From positions 124,001 to 188,000 of the forward strand of contig JBHZQV010000005.1 of assembly GCA_042867185.1 (NCBI GenBank): a stretch of 64,000 bases of DNA. Direction: 5' to 3'. Numbering within the stretch: the stretch's first letter is position 1; every line of letters starts with the position of its first letter. The DNA is from Xylophilus sp042867185. GTDB taxonomy: Bacteria > Pseudomonadota > Gammaproteobacteria > Burkholderiales > Burkholderiaceae_C. Shown piece by piece: positions 9,112 to 17,476 of the stretch. Made by a program: the position numbers and the translations under genes. The notes below the pieces were generated by a model. It was not told where the DNA came from. It was given only the letters and a program-made list of their open reading frames with translations, and searched no databases.

Positions 9112-9231
9112 AAGGTGTGAGAGAACCTACTGCGCAGCCCGATTGAGCGGCTGTGGTCCTCACCGTACAGAAGTACGGCTCCGGTCCGCGCCGCACACTC
9201 GGGCTTGCTCGCTACGGTTCTTTCACACCTT
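9112..9231. repeat. Nested palindromic (REP/MITE-like) element between convergent genes
   Basis: A 120-bp imperfect palindrome with four nested inverted repeats. The outer 16-bp arms (9112-9127, 9216-9231) match at 15/16; inside are AGCCCGA/TCGGGCT (9136-9142, 9199-9205), GCGGC/GCCGC (9147-9151, 9190-9194) and CCGTAC-AGAA-GTACGG (9163-9178). The left arm abuts the UPF0149 stop codon, and the right arm contains the last two codons and stop of the convergent hydrolase gene. There is no T-tract, so it may act as a bidirectional Rho-type barrier or be a mobile palindromic repeat. Confidence 0.7.
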
Positions 9232-10146
9232 CCCAGTGGCCCCCAGCCACTCCAGCAGCAGCGCGTCTGTCTCCCCGGGCCGCTCGTACTGCATCCAGTG
9301 GCCCGCGTCGGGCAGCAGCCGCCAGGTGCAGGCGTTGCGGCCGGCGGCCACCGCGGGGGCGGTCTCGGCCGGGGTGGCGGTGGCGTCGTGCGCGCCCCAG
9401 GCCAGCAGCACCGGCACACCGTGCGCGGCCAGGGCGTCCAGCGCGGGGCCGATCACCGCGCGGCTCGCGTAGGCCTTGCTGACGAAGCGGGTCTGCAGGC
9501 AGGCCTGGCGGTGCAGGGCCAGCGCCAGCGGGTCGAGCGCGGCCGGGTCGTGCAGCATCAGCGCCATCAGGTTGTGGGCCAGGCGCCGGTCGCGCTCGGC
9601 CGGGTCGTCGGCGACGCTTTTCCAGTCGAGCATCCGCAGCCGTTCGCGCCGCATGCTCCCATGGCCGCTGGTGCCGAGCAGCGCCACCCGGCGCACGCTG
9701 CCCGCCGCCTGCTGCACCCGCAGCGCCGCCATGTGCGCGGCCACCAGCCCGCCGAACGAAAAACCCGCGATGTCGAGCGGCGTATCGGCGCCCGCCACCT
9801 GCGCCACCGCATCGGCCAGGGCGCCGGCCAGGTGCTCCAGCGTCGGCGGATCGGCCAGCGTGCCGGAGTCGCCGTAGCCCGGCATGTCCACCAGCCACAC
9901 GCTGCGGTGCCGGGCCAGCGCGGCGATGTTCTTCGCCCAGTGCAGCCAGCAGCCGTGGCCGCCGTGCACCAGCAGCAGCGGCGGCCCGCTGCCGGTGCGG
10001 CGGAAGACGACGTCGGCGCCCTCGACCGTGGCCCGGTGGTGGTCGAGCGACGCGTCGAGCGCGCCGATCAGGGCGCGGGCCTCGGCATCGGTCGCGGGCA
10101 GCGGGTGGGGCAAGGCGGGCAGGTCGGGGATGGGCAACACAGGCAT
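9223..10146 (-). CDS. Alpha/beta-fold hydrolase
   Basis: 307-residue alpha/beta hydrolase. The oxyanion segment HGGHG is at 61-65, the nucleophile elbow GFSFGG has its Ser at 130, the acid is probably in LLAWGAHDATATP (about residues 240-255), and the catalytic His is in DAGHWMQYE (about 283). No signal peptide is seen. The start is the Met of MPVLPIPDLP at 10146; the frame stays open further upstream but that sequence runs antisense to lysE-type coding DNA. The gene is divergent from the LysE-family gene across 87 bp. Its stop codon and last two codons lie within the right arm of the 9112-9231 palindrome, so the C-terminus (GATGKV) may have been reshaped by that element. Substrate unknown; the family spans esterases, C-C hydrolases and haloperoxidases. 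Confidence 0.85.
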   Translation of the reverse strand: MPVLPIPDLPALPHPLPATDAEARALIGALDASLDHHRATVEGADVVFRRTGSGPPLLLVHGGHGCWLHWAKNIAALARHRSVWLVDMPGYGDSGTLADPPTLEHLAGALADAVAQVAGADTPLDIAGFSFGGLVAAHMAALRVQQAAGSVRRVALLGTSGHGSMRRERLRMLDWKSVADDPAERDRRLAHNLMALMLHDPAALDPLALALHRQACLQTRFVSKAYASRAVIGPALDALAAHGVPVLLAWGAHDATATPAETAPAVAAGRNACTWRLLPDAGHWMQYERPGETDALLLEWLGATGKV

Positions 10147-10233
10147 GCCCCGATTCTGCCGACCGCCGCTGTCCGACAATGCCGGCTTTGCCCGCGCGCC
10201 GCTCCTGCGGCCCGCCTCTGTGGAGCCGCCTCG

Positions 10234-10872
10234 ATGTCCCTCGCCGTCTGGATCACCTTCTTCGCCGCCGCCTGGGCGATCAGCCTGTCGCCCGGTGCCG
10301 CCGCGGTGGCGGCGATGGGCAGCGGCCTGCAGCACGGCGGCGCGCGCGGCAGCCTGCCGCTGATCGCCGGCCTGGTGCTGGGGCTGTGGACGCAGGTGGC
10401 GGTGGTGGGCATCGGCCTGGGCGCGGTGATCGCCGCGTCGGCCACCGCCTTCCATCTGGTGCAGTGGGCGGGCGTGGCCTACCTCTGCTGGCTGGGCGTG
10501 CAGCAGTGGCGCGCCCCGGCCCATGCGCTGGTCGCCCCGGCCGGCGACGTGCCCGGCCTGGCGCCCGCGGCGCTGGCCCGGCGGCTGTTCTGGCGCGGCT
10601 ACGCGGTCAACGCGCTCAATCCCAAGGGCACGGTGTTCCTGCTGGCGGTGCTGCCGCAGTTCCTGGACCTGGGCGCGCCGCTGCCGATGCAGTACCTGGT
10701 CGCCGGCGCCACGCTGGGCCTGACCGAAGGCTGCGTGATGGCCGGCTACGCCGCGCTGGCGCTGCGGGTGCTGCGCCGGCTGCGCACCGAGCGCCAGGTG
10801 CGCTGGGTACAGCGGACCTTCGGCACCCTGTTCATCGCCGCCGGCGCCGCCCTGGCCACATTCCGGAAATGA
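10234..10872 (+). CDS. LysE/RhtB family amino-acid exporter
   Basis: 212-residue inner-membrane exporter. The N-terminal helix ends in SLSPGAAAVAAMGSGLQHG, the LysE/RhtB signature in which a Pro-Gly turn precedes a conserved Gly-rich helix. About six hydrophobic segments follow, with NALNPKGTVFLLAVLPQFLD in the middle, another hallmark (N-P-K). The start is the ATG at 10234. Family members export Lys/Arg, homoserine/threonine, leucine or cysteine derivatives; the substrate here is not determined. The gene is followed by GC-rich hairpins and then the Gate-domain gene, and is divergent from the alpha/beta hydrolase. Confidence 0.9.
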   Translation: MSLAVWITFFAAAWAISLSPGAAAVAAMGSGLQHGGARGSLPLIAGLVLGLWTQVAVVGIGLGAVIAASATAFHLVQWAGVAYLCWLGVQQWRAPAHALVAPAGDVPGLAPAALARRLFWRGYAVNALNPKGTVFLLAVLPQFLDLGAPLPMQYLVAGATLGLTEGCVMAGYAALALRVLRRLRTERQVRWVQRTFGTLFIAAGAALATFRK

Positions 10873-10903
10873 CCCCCAGGCTGCGCGCTGCGCGTCTCCG
10901 CCC

Positions 10904-10958
10904 ACCCCCTCTTCGGGGGGCGCAACCGGAGGACCGGCAAAGCCGGATCCACGGTTGC
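10904..10958. repeat. GC-rich double-hairpin intergenic element
   Basis: Two hairpins follow the LysE-type gene. The first is CCCCC-TCTTC-GGGGG (about 10905-10919). The second is nested: outer arms GCAACCG/CGGTTGC (10922-10928, 10952-10958) around an inner CCGGC-AAA-GCCGG core. There is no T-tract. The form is that of the dispersed intergenic repeats common in Comamonadaceae, and it could also attenuate read-through into the downstream gene. Confidence 0.55.
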
Positions 10959-11050
10959 CCGCGGCGTGGGTCGCGCTTGTGCGGCGCAAGCGTGGCCACG
11001 CGGACCGCGTGGGGAAGTCCGGCCCATGGCGCGCCGTGCCGCGGGACCGC

Positions 11051-12304
11051 ATGGCGCTGAACCTCGTCTGGCTGGGCTTCTTCGTCGTGGCCTTCGCCAA
11101 GGCCTGCGTGCGGCTGCTGCAGGGCGACGTGGAGGTCTTCGCGCGGCTGCTGGCGGCGCTGTTCGACGCGGCGCGCAGCGGCTTCGACATCGCGCTGGGC
11201 CTGACCGGGATGATGGCGCTGTGGCTGGGCCTGCTGCGGATCGGCGAGAAGGCCGGCATGGTCGATCTGCTGGCCCGCGCCGCCGCGCCGCTGCTGCGCC
11301 AGCTGTTTCCCGGCGTGCCGGCGGGCCATCCGGCGCAGGGCGCGATGACGATGAACCTCTCGGCCAACCTGCTGGGCCTGGACAACGCCGCCACGCCCCT
11401 GGGCCTGAAGGCGATGCGGGAGCTGGAGACGCTCAACCCGCGGCCCGGCACCGCCAGCGATGCGCAGATCATGTTCGTGGTGCTCAACACCGCGGGCCTG
11501 ACGCTGATCCCCACCTCGGTCATCGCGATCCGCCAGAGCCTGGCGCTGCGCCAGGGCGTGCCCGGCTTCAACGCGGCCGACATCTTCCTGCCGACCCTGC
11601 TGGCCACCTTCGCCTCGTGCCTGGCCGGCCTGCTGGCGGTGGCGGTGTGCCAGCGGCTGCCGCTGTGGCGGCCGCGCTTGCTGCTGCCGCTGGCCGGCGT
11701 GCTGGCGCTGCTGGCCGCCCTGCTGGCCGGCCTGGCGCGGCTGCCGGCGGAGCAGGCGGCACGCATCACCGGCATGGCGGGTGCGTTCTGCATCCTGGCG
11801 CTGGTGGTCGCGTTCCTGGTGGCCGGGGCCTGGCGCCGGCTGCCGGTGTACGAAACCTTCGTCGACGGCGCCAAGGAGGGCTTCGGCGTGGCGGTGCAGA
11901 TCGTGCCCTACCTGGTCGGCATGCTGTGCGCCATCGCGCTGTTCCGGGCCGCGGGCTGCATGGACTGGCTGCTGGCCGGCGTGGGGCGCGGCGTGGCGGC
12001 GCTGGGCTGGAACACCGATTTCCTGCCGGCCCTGCCGGTGGGGCTGATGAAGATCCTGTCGGGCGCCGGCGCGCGCGGCCTGATGGTGGACGTGATGCAG
12101 ACCTACGGCGTGGCGTCCTTCCCCGGCCGGCTGGCGGCGATCATCCAGGGCTCGACCGAGACGACGTTCTACGTGCTGGCGGTGTACGGCGGCAGCGTGG
12201 GCCTGCGCGACATGCGGTACGCGCTGGGGTGCGCGCTGGTGGCCGACGGGGTGGGCGTCGCGGCGGCCGTGGGGGTGGCGTACTGGTTCTTCGGGGGTCG
12301 GTGA
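11051..12304 (+). CDS. Nucleoside-recognition (Gate) domain membrane protein, SpmA-SpmB fusion type
   Basis: 417-residue polytopic membrane protein with two Gate (nucleoside recognition) domains in one chain. The N-terminal half is SpmA-like (GLTGMMALWLGLLRIGEKAG, then MNLSANLLGLDNAATPLGLKAM). The C-terminal half is SpmB-like (YETFVDGAKEGFGVAVQIVPYL, GLMKILSGAGARGLMVD, STETTFYVLAVYGGSVG). In Bacillus these are two adjacent genes needed for spore dehydration; Gram-negative non-sporulating bacteria carry the fused form, of unknown function. The start is the ATG at 11051 preceding ALNLVWLGFF. Transport of a nucleoside-like or ionic substrate is plausible but not shown. Confidence 0.85.
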   Translation: MALNLVWLGFFVVAFAKACVRLLQGDVEVFARLLAALFDAARSGFDIALGLTGMMALWLGLLRIGEKAGMVDLLARAAAPLLRQLFPGVPAGHPAQGAMTMNLSANLLGLDNAATPLGLKAMRELETLNPRPGTASDAQIMFVVLNTAGLTLIPTSVIAIRQSLALRQGVPGFNAADIFLPTLLATFASCLAGLLAVAVCQRLPLWRPRLLLPLAGVLALLAALLAGLARLPAEQAARITGMAGAFCILALVVAFLVAGAWRRLPVYETFVDGAKEGFGVAVQIVPYLVGMLCAIALFRAAGCMDWLLAGVGRGVAALGWNTDFLPALPVGLMKILSGAGARGLMVDVMQTYGVASFPGRLAAIIQGSTETTFYVLAVYGGSVGLRDMRYALGCALVADGVGVAAAVGVAYWFFGGR

Positions 12305-12582
12305 CCGGACCGCGTTCCGGCCGCCGTCCGCCGTCCGCCGCCACCATCCGGCTACCTAGAAAACCCCGAAGGCATCCAGGCCCACCCGCCGCCACCGGCG
12401 CGCTCGCCGCCGGCAGCCCGCTGCCGACCCTCGCCGCCGCCCAGGCCGCGGCTGCGCTTGCCGGGGAATGCGTGGTCGGTGCATTAAGCTTCTGTTGCGA
12501 TTCCGCAGCCGCTGTTGCGGGACATCAGACCGCGGGCGAGGCGCCGGAACTTCCCCGCGCCGCGCCCGCTCCCACCTTCGCC

Positions 12583-14820
12583 ATGCACGCCGCCCCCCTT
12601 CGTCCTTCCCTGTCCGCATGGCGCAGCCGCTGGGCGGCGCTTGCTACTTTTTTAATAGCTAGCAGCCAGTGCGTGGCGCCGGCCAGCGCCCAGTTCTCCT
12701 TCTCATCTTCTGCCGGGAAGGCCGCACCCCCCAGCATCGCCACGCCGCATGTCCAGGCCGAGCTGGTAGCCCATGCGCCGCAGGGCGTGGAGCCGGGCGG
12801 CACCGTCTGGGCCGGGCTGCGCATCGCCCACCAGCCCGAGTGGCACACCTACTGGAAGAACGCGGGCGACTCGGGCCTGCCGACCACCCTGGCCTGGACC
12901 CTGCCCGCGGGCCTGTCGGCCGGCGCCATCGACTGGCCGGTGCCCCGGAAGATCCCGATCGGCACCCTGGCCAACTACGGCTACGAGGGCACGGTGCTGC
13001 TGCCGGTGCCGCTCACCGTGGCCGCCGATTTCCGGCCGCCGGCCGGCGCCGCCACCGTCACCCTCCAGCTGCACGCCGAATGGCTGGTCTGCCGCCAGGA
13101 ATGCATCCCCGAGCAGGCCGACCTGGCGCTGGCGCTGCCGGTGCGCGGCAGCACCGCCGGCTTCGGCGCCGAGTTCGAGGCCGCGCGCGCCGCCCGGCCC
13201 ACGGACGTCGCGGGCCGGGCGCAGGCCACGGTGGAGGGCGACCGGCTGGCGATCGCCGCCGCCGCATTGCCCGCCGCCCTGCGCGGCCAGGCGCTGGAGT
13301 TGCTGCCCGAGACACCCAACATGGTCGTCACCGCCGCCGCGCCCGAGCAGGGCTGGCAGGGCGCCACCTGGACCGCCCGGGTGCCGCTGGACCCGCACCG
13401 CAGCGACGCGCCCACCACCCTGCCGCTGGTGCTGGTCGCCACCGGCGCCGACGGCGCCCGCACCGGCTGGCGCATCGAGGCCGACCTGCAAGGCGCCTGG
13501 CCCGCCACCGCCGCGCCCGCCGCGGTGTCGCCCGCGCTGGAGGCGGCGCTGCAGGCCAACGCAGCCGGCACGGCAGCCGCCGCTCCGCCCGTCCTGCCGC
13601 CGCCACCCGCGCCGCTCGGCACCTGGCTGGCGGCCCTGGCCGCGGCACTGCTCGGCGGCCTGCTGCTCAACCTGATGCCCTGCGTGTTCCCGGTGCTGGC
13701 GGTCAAGGTGATCGGCTTCGCCCGGCACGGCGCCGACCGGCGGGCCCACCGGGCCGCCGGGTTGGCCTACACCGCCGGCGTGGTGCTGTCCTTCGTCCTG
13801 CTGGGCGCGGTGGTGCTGGGCCTGCGGGCGGCCGGGGCGCAGCTGGGCTGGGGCTTCCAGCTGCAGTCGCCGGCGGTGGTGGCGGCGATGGCGGCGCTCT
13901 TCACCCTGCTGGGGCTGAACCTGGCGGGCGTCTTCGAGTTCGGCATGTGGGCGCCGCGCGGCCTGGCCGGTACCGCCCTGCGCCATCCGGTGGCCGACGC
14001 GTTCCTGTCGGGCGTGCTGGCGGTGGCGATCGCCTCGCCCTGCACCGCGCCTTTCATGGGCGCCTCGCTCGGGCTGGCGCTGGGGCTGCCGGTGGCGCAG
14101 GCGCTGCCGCTGTTCGCGGTGCTGGGCCTGGGCATGGCCCTGCCCTACCTGGCCGCCAGCTGGCTGCCCGCGGTGGCCCGCCTGCTGCCGCGGCCCGGCG
14201 CCTGGATGGACGTGTTCCGCCGCGCGATGGCGTTCCCGATGTTCGCCACCGTCGCCTGGCTCACCTGGGTGCTGGGCCAGCAGAGCGGCATCGACGGGGC
14301 CGGCACGCTGCTGGCATCGCTGGTGGCGCTGGCGGCGGTGGTCTGGTCGCTGACGCTGCGGGGCCGCACCCGGCTGGGCGTGGCGCTGCTGTCGGTCGCC
14401 GCGCTGGCCGGGGTGGTGGGCGCCTGGGGCCACAACCTGGTGCGCTACGCCCCGGCCACCGCCGCCGTGGCCCAGGCCGGCGAGCGCTGGGAGCCCTGGA
14501 GCCCCGCGCGGATGGCCGCGCTGCAGGTAGAGGGCCGCCCGGTGTTCGTCGATTTCACCGCCGCCTGGTGCGTGACCTGCCAGGTCAACAAGCGCGGCAC
14601 CCTGGCCCGCGACGACGTGCTGGCCGCCTTCGACGCCAAGCGCGTCGCCCTGCTGCGCGCCGACTGGACCCGGCAGGACCCGGCCGTCAGCGCCGCGCTG
14701 CGGGCGCTGGGACGCAGCGGGGTGCCGGTCTACCTGCTGCAGGCCCCCGGCCGGCCGCCGGTCGTGCTGACCGAACTGCTGGGCGCCGACGAGGTGAAGG
14801 CGGCGGTGGCGGGTTTGTAG
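12583..14820 (+). CDS. Protein-disulfide reductase, DsbD/ScsB-like
   Basis: 745-residue protein that moves electrons from cytoplasmic thioredoxin to periplasmic disulfide reductases. Residues 1-37 form a signal peptide. The periplasmic N-terminal domain has C170-RQE-C174 followed by IPEQADL, the pattern of the ScsB-type alpha domain and not of E. coli DsbD. Eight hydrophobic segments follow, with membrane cysteines in LMPCVFP (C367) and ASPCTAPF (C487). The C-terminal thioredoxin domain has AAWCVTC (C663, C666). All three redox pairs are therefore present. The hydrophobic core of the signal peptide (ATFLIA) is encoded by a copy of the 17-bp palindromic repeat at 12643-12659. No DsbG/DsbC-like partner lies next to it. 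Confidence 0.88.
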   Translation: MHAAPLRPSLSAWRSRWAALATFLIASSQCVAPASAQFSFSSSAGKAAPPSIATPHVQAELVAHAPQGVEPGGTVWAGLRIAHQPEWHTYWKNAGDSGLPTTLAWTLPAGLSAGAIDWPVPRKIPIGTLANYGYEGTVLLPVPLTVAADFRPPAGAATVTLQLHAEWLVCRQECIPEQADLALALPVRGSTAGFGAEFEAARAARPTDVAGRAQATVEGDRLAIAAAALPAALRGQALELLPETPNMVVTAAAPEQGWQGATWTARVPLDPHRSDAPTTLPLVLVATGADGARTGWRIEADLQGAWPATAAPAAVSPALEAALQANAAGTAAAAPPVLPPPPAPLGTWLAALAAALLGGLLLNLMPCVFPVLAVKVIGFARHGADRRAHRAAGLAYTAGVVLSFVLLGAVVLGLRAAGAQLGWGFQLQSPAVVAAMAALFTLLGLNLAGVFEFGMWAPRGLAGTALRHPVADAFLSGVLAVAIASPCTAPFMGASLGLALGLPVAQALPLFAVLGLGMALPYLAASWLPAVARLLPRPGAWMDVFRRAMAFPMFATVAWLTWVLGQQSGIDGAGTLLASLVALAAVVWSLTLRGRTRLGVALLSVAALAGVVGAWGHNLVRYAPATAAVAQAGERWEPWSPARMAALQVEGRPVFVDFTAAWCVTCQVNKRGTLARDDVLAAFDAKRVALLRADWTRQDPAVSAALRALGRSGVPVYLLQAPGRPPVVLTELLGADEVKAAVAGL
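12643..12659. repeat. 17-bp palindrome, copy 2, inside the signal-peptide coding region
   Basis: GCTACTTTTTTAATAGC. It starts exactly on a codon boundary (codon 21) of the DsbD-like gene and is translated as Ala-Thr-Phe-Leu-Ile plus the first two bases of Ala. It is AT-rich against its GC-rich surroundings. Confidence 0.65.
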
Positions 14821-14956
14821 CGGGGCTGCGGCGAACATCGGTGGGCCTGTCGCCGTGCTGCCTGCGCGCGGGCTTCGAAACCGGGAGAATGCGTCGCGCA
14901 GCCGGCCCATCCAGGTGCCCGAGCCCCCGCCGCCCTCCACCGTTCGCCCGCTCCGT

Positions 14957-17437
14957 ATGACTTCTCTGCACCTCCGCACCTCGTCGCTTCCCATCGCCCG
15001 CGCCGAGGAACGGCTGCAGCTGGCGCTGGATGCGGGCGCGGTGGCCGGCACCTGGTTCTGGGACGTGGCGCAGGACCGCTTCACCGGCGACCGCCGTTTC
15101 GCCCAGTGCTTCTCGCTCGACCCCGACCGGCTCGACGCCGGCGTGCCGCTGGCCGAAGTGGTGCAGTCGATCCACCCCGAGGACGAGCCCGAGGTGCAGC
15201 GGCTGGTGCAGGAGGCGCTCGTGCGCGGCGGCGCCTACCGGGCCGAGTACCGGGTGCGGGAGCCCGGCGGTGCCTACCGCTGGATCGAGGCCAACGGCGC
15301 GGTCACCCTGGGCGAGGACGGCCGCGCGGTGCGCTTTCCCGGCGTGCTGGTCGACATCGAGACCCGCAAGCAGGCCGAGATCCGCAAGAGCGCCCTGCTG
15401 GCGCTGGGCGACCGGCTGCGCGGGCTGGACGACGCGCTCGACATCGCATCGGCCGCCGCGGAGATCTGCGGCCAGGTGCTCGGCGCGATGCGGGCGGGCT
15501 ACGGCGCGATCGATGCGGCACAGGAGCATGTCGACGTCACCCGCGACTGGAACCGCGACGCCGGTGCCCACAGCGTGGCGGGCCGCTACCGGTTCGCGCA
15601 CTTCGGCTCCTTCATCGAGGACCTGCGCCGCGGCGAGGTGGTCGCCATCGCCGACGTGGCGCACGACCCGCGCACCGCCGGCCAGGTCGAGCAGCTCTGG
15701 CAGCTGCGGATCCGGTCCCTGCTCAACGTGCCGCTGATGCGCGACGGCGCGCTGGCCGGCCTCTTCCTGCTGCACGACGACACGCCGCACGGCTGGACCG
15801 CCGACGACATCGCCTTCGTGCGCGGCGTGGCCGACCGCACCTGGTCGGCGATCGCGACCGCGCAGGCGGTGGCCGAACTGAAGGCGGTCAACGGCGCACT
15901 GGAGCGCGAGGTGCAGGCCCGCACCGCCGACCGCAACCGGCTCTGGAAACTGTCGAACGACCTAATGCTGGTGGCCCGCCTCGACGGCGAGATCCTGGCC
16001 GCCAACCCGGCCTGGGAGCGGGTGCTGGGCTGGACCGAGCCGGCGCTGGTCGGCCGCTCGCTGTTCGACCTGGTCCATCCCGACGACCTGGAGCTGTCAC
16101 GGGCGGGCGCGCAGATGCTGGCCGCCGACACCGGCATCCCGGTGCTCGAGAACCGCTACCTGCACCGGGACGGGAGCTACCGCTGGATCTCCTGGAGCGC
16201 GAGCCCCGGCGACGGCCTGATCGTCGCCGCCGGCCGCGACGTGTCGCAGGTGAAGGCGCAGGCCGAATCGCTGCAGCGGGCCGAGGAGCAGCTGCGCCAG
16301 AGCCAGAAGATGGAGGCGGTCGGCCAGCTCACCGGCGGCATCGCCCACGATTTCAACAACCTGCTGGCGGCGATCGGCGCCAGCCTGCAGGTGCTGCAGA
16401 CCCGGCTCGACGCCGGCCGCACCGAGGGCGCGGTGCGCTACATCACCCTGGGGCAGGAGTCGGTGCGCCGGGCCGCCGCCCTCACCCACCGGCTGCTGGC
16501 GTTCTCGCGCCGCCAGACGCTCGACCCGAAGCCGGTCGATGTCGGCCGGCTGGTCGACGGCATGGAAGAGCTGATCCGCCGGACCGTCGGCCCGACGGTG
16601 GTGCTGGAGGTGGTGGCCGGCGACGCGCTGTGGCCGACCCGGATCGACGCGTCGCAGTTGGAGAATTCGCTGCTCAACCTCTGCATCAACGCCCGCGACG
16701 CGATGCAGCCCGCCGGTGGCCGCCTGACGATCGAGACCACCAACCGCAGCCTCGACGCGCAGGCCGCGCGCGACAGCGCCGTGCAGCCGGGCGACTACCT
16801 CTCGGTCTGCGTGACCGACACCGGCTGCGGCATGGCGCCCGAGGTGGCCGCCCGCGCCTTCGACCCGTTCTTCACCACCAAGCCGCTCGGCCAGGGCACC
16901 GGCCTGGGCCTGTCGATGGTCTACGGCTTCGCCCGGCAGTCGGGCGGCGACCTGCGGATACGCACCGACGTCGGCACAGGCACCACCCTCTGCATGCTGC
17001 TGCCGCGCCATGCCGGGCCGCTGGAGCAGGCGCAGGGCGCCACCGCGCCGCCGGCCCTGCGGCACGGCGAGGGCGAGACGGTGCTGGTGGTGGAGGACGA
17101 GCCCACCCTGCGGACGCTGCTGACCGAAATGCTGCAGGAGCTGGGCTACCGGGTGCTGGTGGCCGAGGACGGCCCCGCCGGCCTGCAGCGGCTCGATGCC
17201 GCCGGCCGGATCGACCTGCTGGTGACCGATGTCGGCCTGCCCGGCGGCCTCAACGGCCGGCAGGTGGCCGACGCCGCCCGGATCCGGCGGCCCGACCTGC
17301 AGGTGCTCTTCATCACCGGCTATGCCGAGAACGCGGCGGTCGGCGACGGCCAGCTGGAGCGCGGCATGGCGGTGATCACCAAGCCGTTCGACATGGCGGC
17401 GCTGACCGCCAAGGTGCGGGCGATGGTCGAGCGCTGA
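14957..17437 (+). CDS. Hybrid sensor histidine kinase, PAS-GAF-PAS-HisKA-HATPase-REC
   Basis: 826-residue cytoplasmic hybrid kinase; no transmembrane segment is visible. In order: a PAS/PAC domain (about 20-140, ending GVLVDIETRKQAE), a GAF domain (about 160-310), a second PAS (about 325-440), a HisKA domain with the phospho-acceptor in GGIAHDFNN (H464), a HATPase with N box LLNLCINARDAM, G1 DTGCGM, F box FDPFFTTK and G2 GTGLGL, and a receiver domain with acidic pair VVEDE and phospho-Asp D758 in VTDVGLP, plus the conserved Lys in ITKPF. The H-D-F-N-N type belongs to the CckA-like HisKA subfamily. No output regulator or second component is adjacent. The start is the ATG at 14957 before TSLHLRTSS. 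Confidence 0.92.
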   Translation: MTSLHLRTSSLPIARAEERLQLALDAGAVAGTWFWDVAQDRFTGDRRFAQCFSLDPDRLDAGVPLAEVVQSIHPEDEPEVQRLVQEALVRGGAYRAEYRVREPGGAYRWIEANGAVTLGEDGRAVRFPGVLVDIETRKQAEIRKSALLALGDRLRGLDDALDIASAAAEICGQVLGAMRAGYGAIDAAQEHVDVTRDWNRDAGAHSVAGRYRFAHFGSFIEDLRRGEVVAIADVAHDPRTAGQVEQLWQLRIRSLLNVPLMRDGALAGLFLLHDDTPHGWTADDIAFVRGVADRTWSAIATAQAVAELKAVNGALEREVQARTADRNRLWKLSNDLMLVARLDGEILAANPAWERVLGWTEPALVGRSLFDLVHPDDLELSRAGAQMLAADTGIPVLENRYLHRDGSYRWISWSASPGDGLIVAAGRDVSQVKAQAESLQRAEEQLRQSQKMEAVGQLTGGIAHDFNNLLAAIGASLQVLQTRLDAGRTEGAVRYITLGQESVRRAAALTHRLLAFSRRQTLDPKPVDVGRLVDGMEELIRRTVGPTVVLEVVAGDALWPTRIDASQLENSLLNLCINARDAMQPAGGRLTIETTNRSLDAQAARDSAVQPGDYLSVCVTDTGCGMAPEVAARAFDPFFTTKPLGQGTGLGLSMVYGFARQSGGDLRIRTDVGTGTTLCMLLPRHAGPLEQAQGATAPPALRHGEGETVLVVEDEPTLRTLLTEMLQELGYRVLVAEDGPAGLQRLDAAGRIDLLVTDVGLPGGLNGRQVADAARIRRPDLQVLFITGYAENAAVGDGQLERGMAVITKPFDMAALTAKVRAMVER

Positions 17438-17476
17438 GGCACCGCCGGCCGGCCGGTGCCGCGCCGGCCCGTGCGC

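Noticed and set aside
12703..15084. A 793-codon minus-strand open frame across the DsbD-like gene
   Set aside because: Antisense to a gene with clear motifs; its product is a Gln/His/Gly/Arg-rich string with no domain. Same reasoning for the frames at 1579-3396, 4501-6396, 6275-8557 and 26497-30039.
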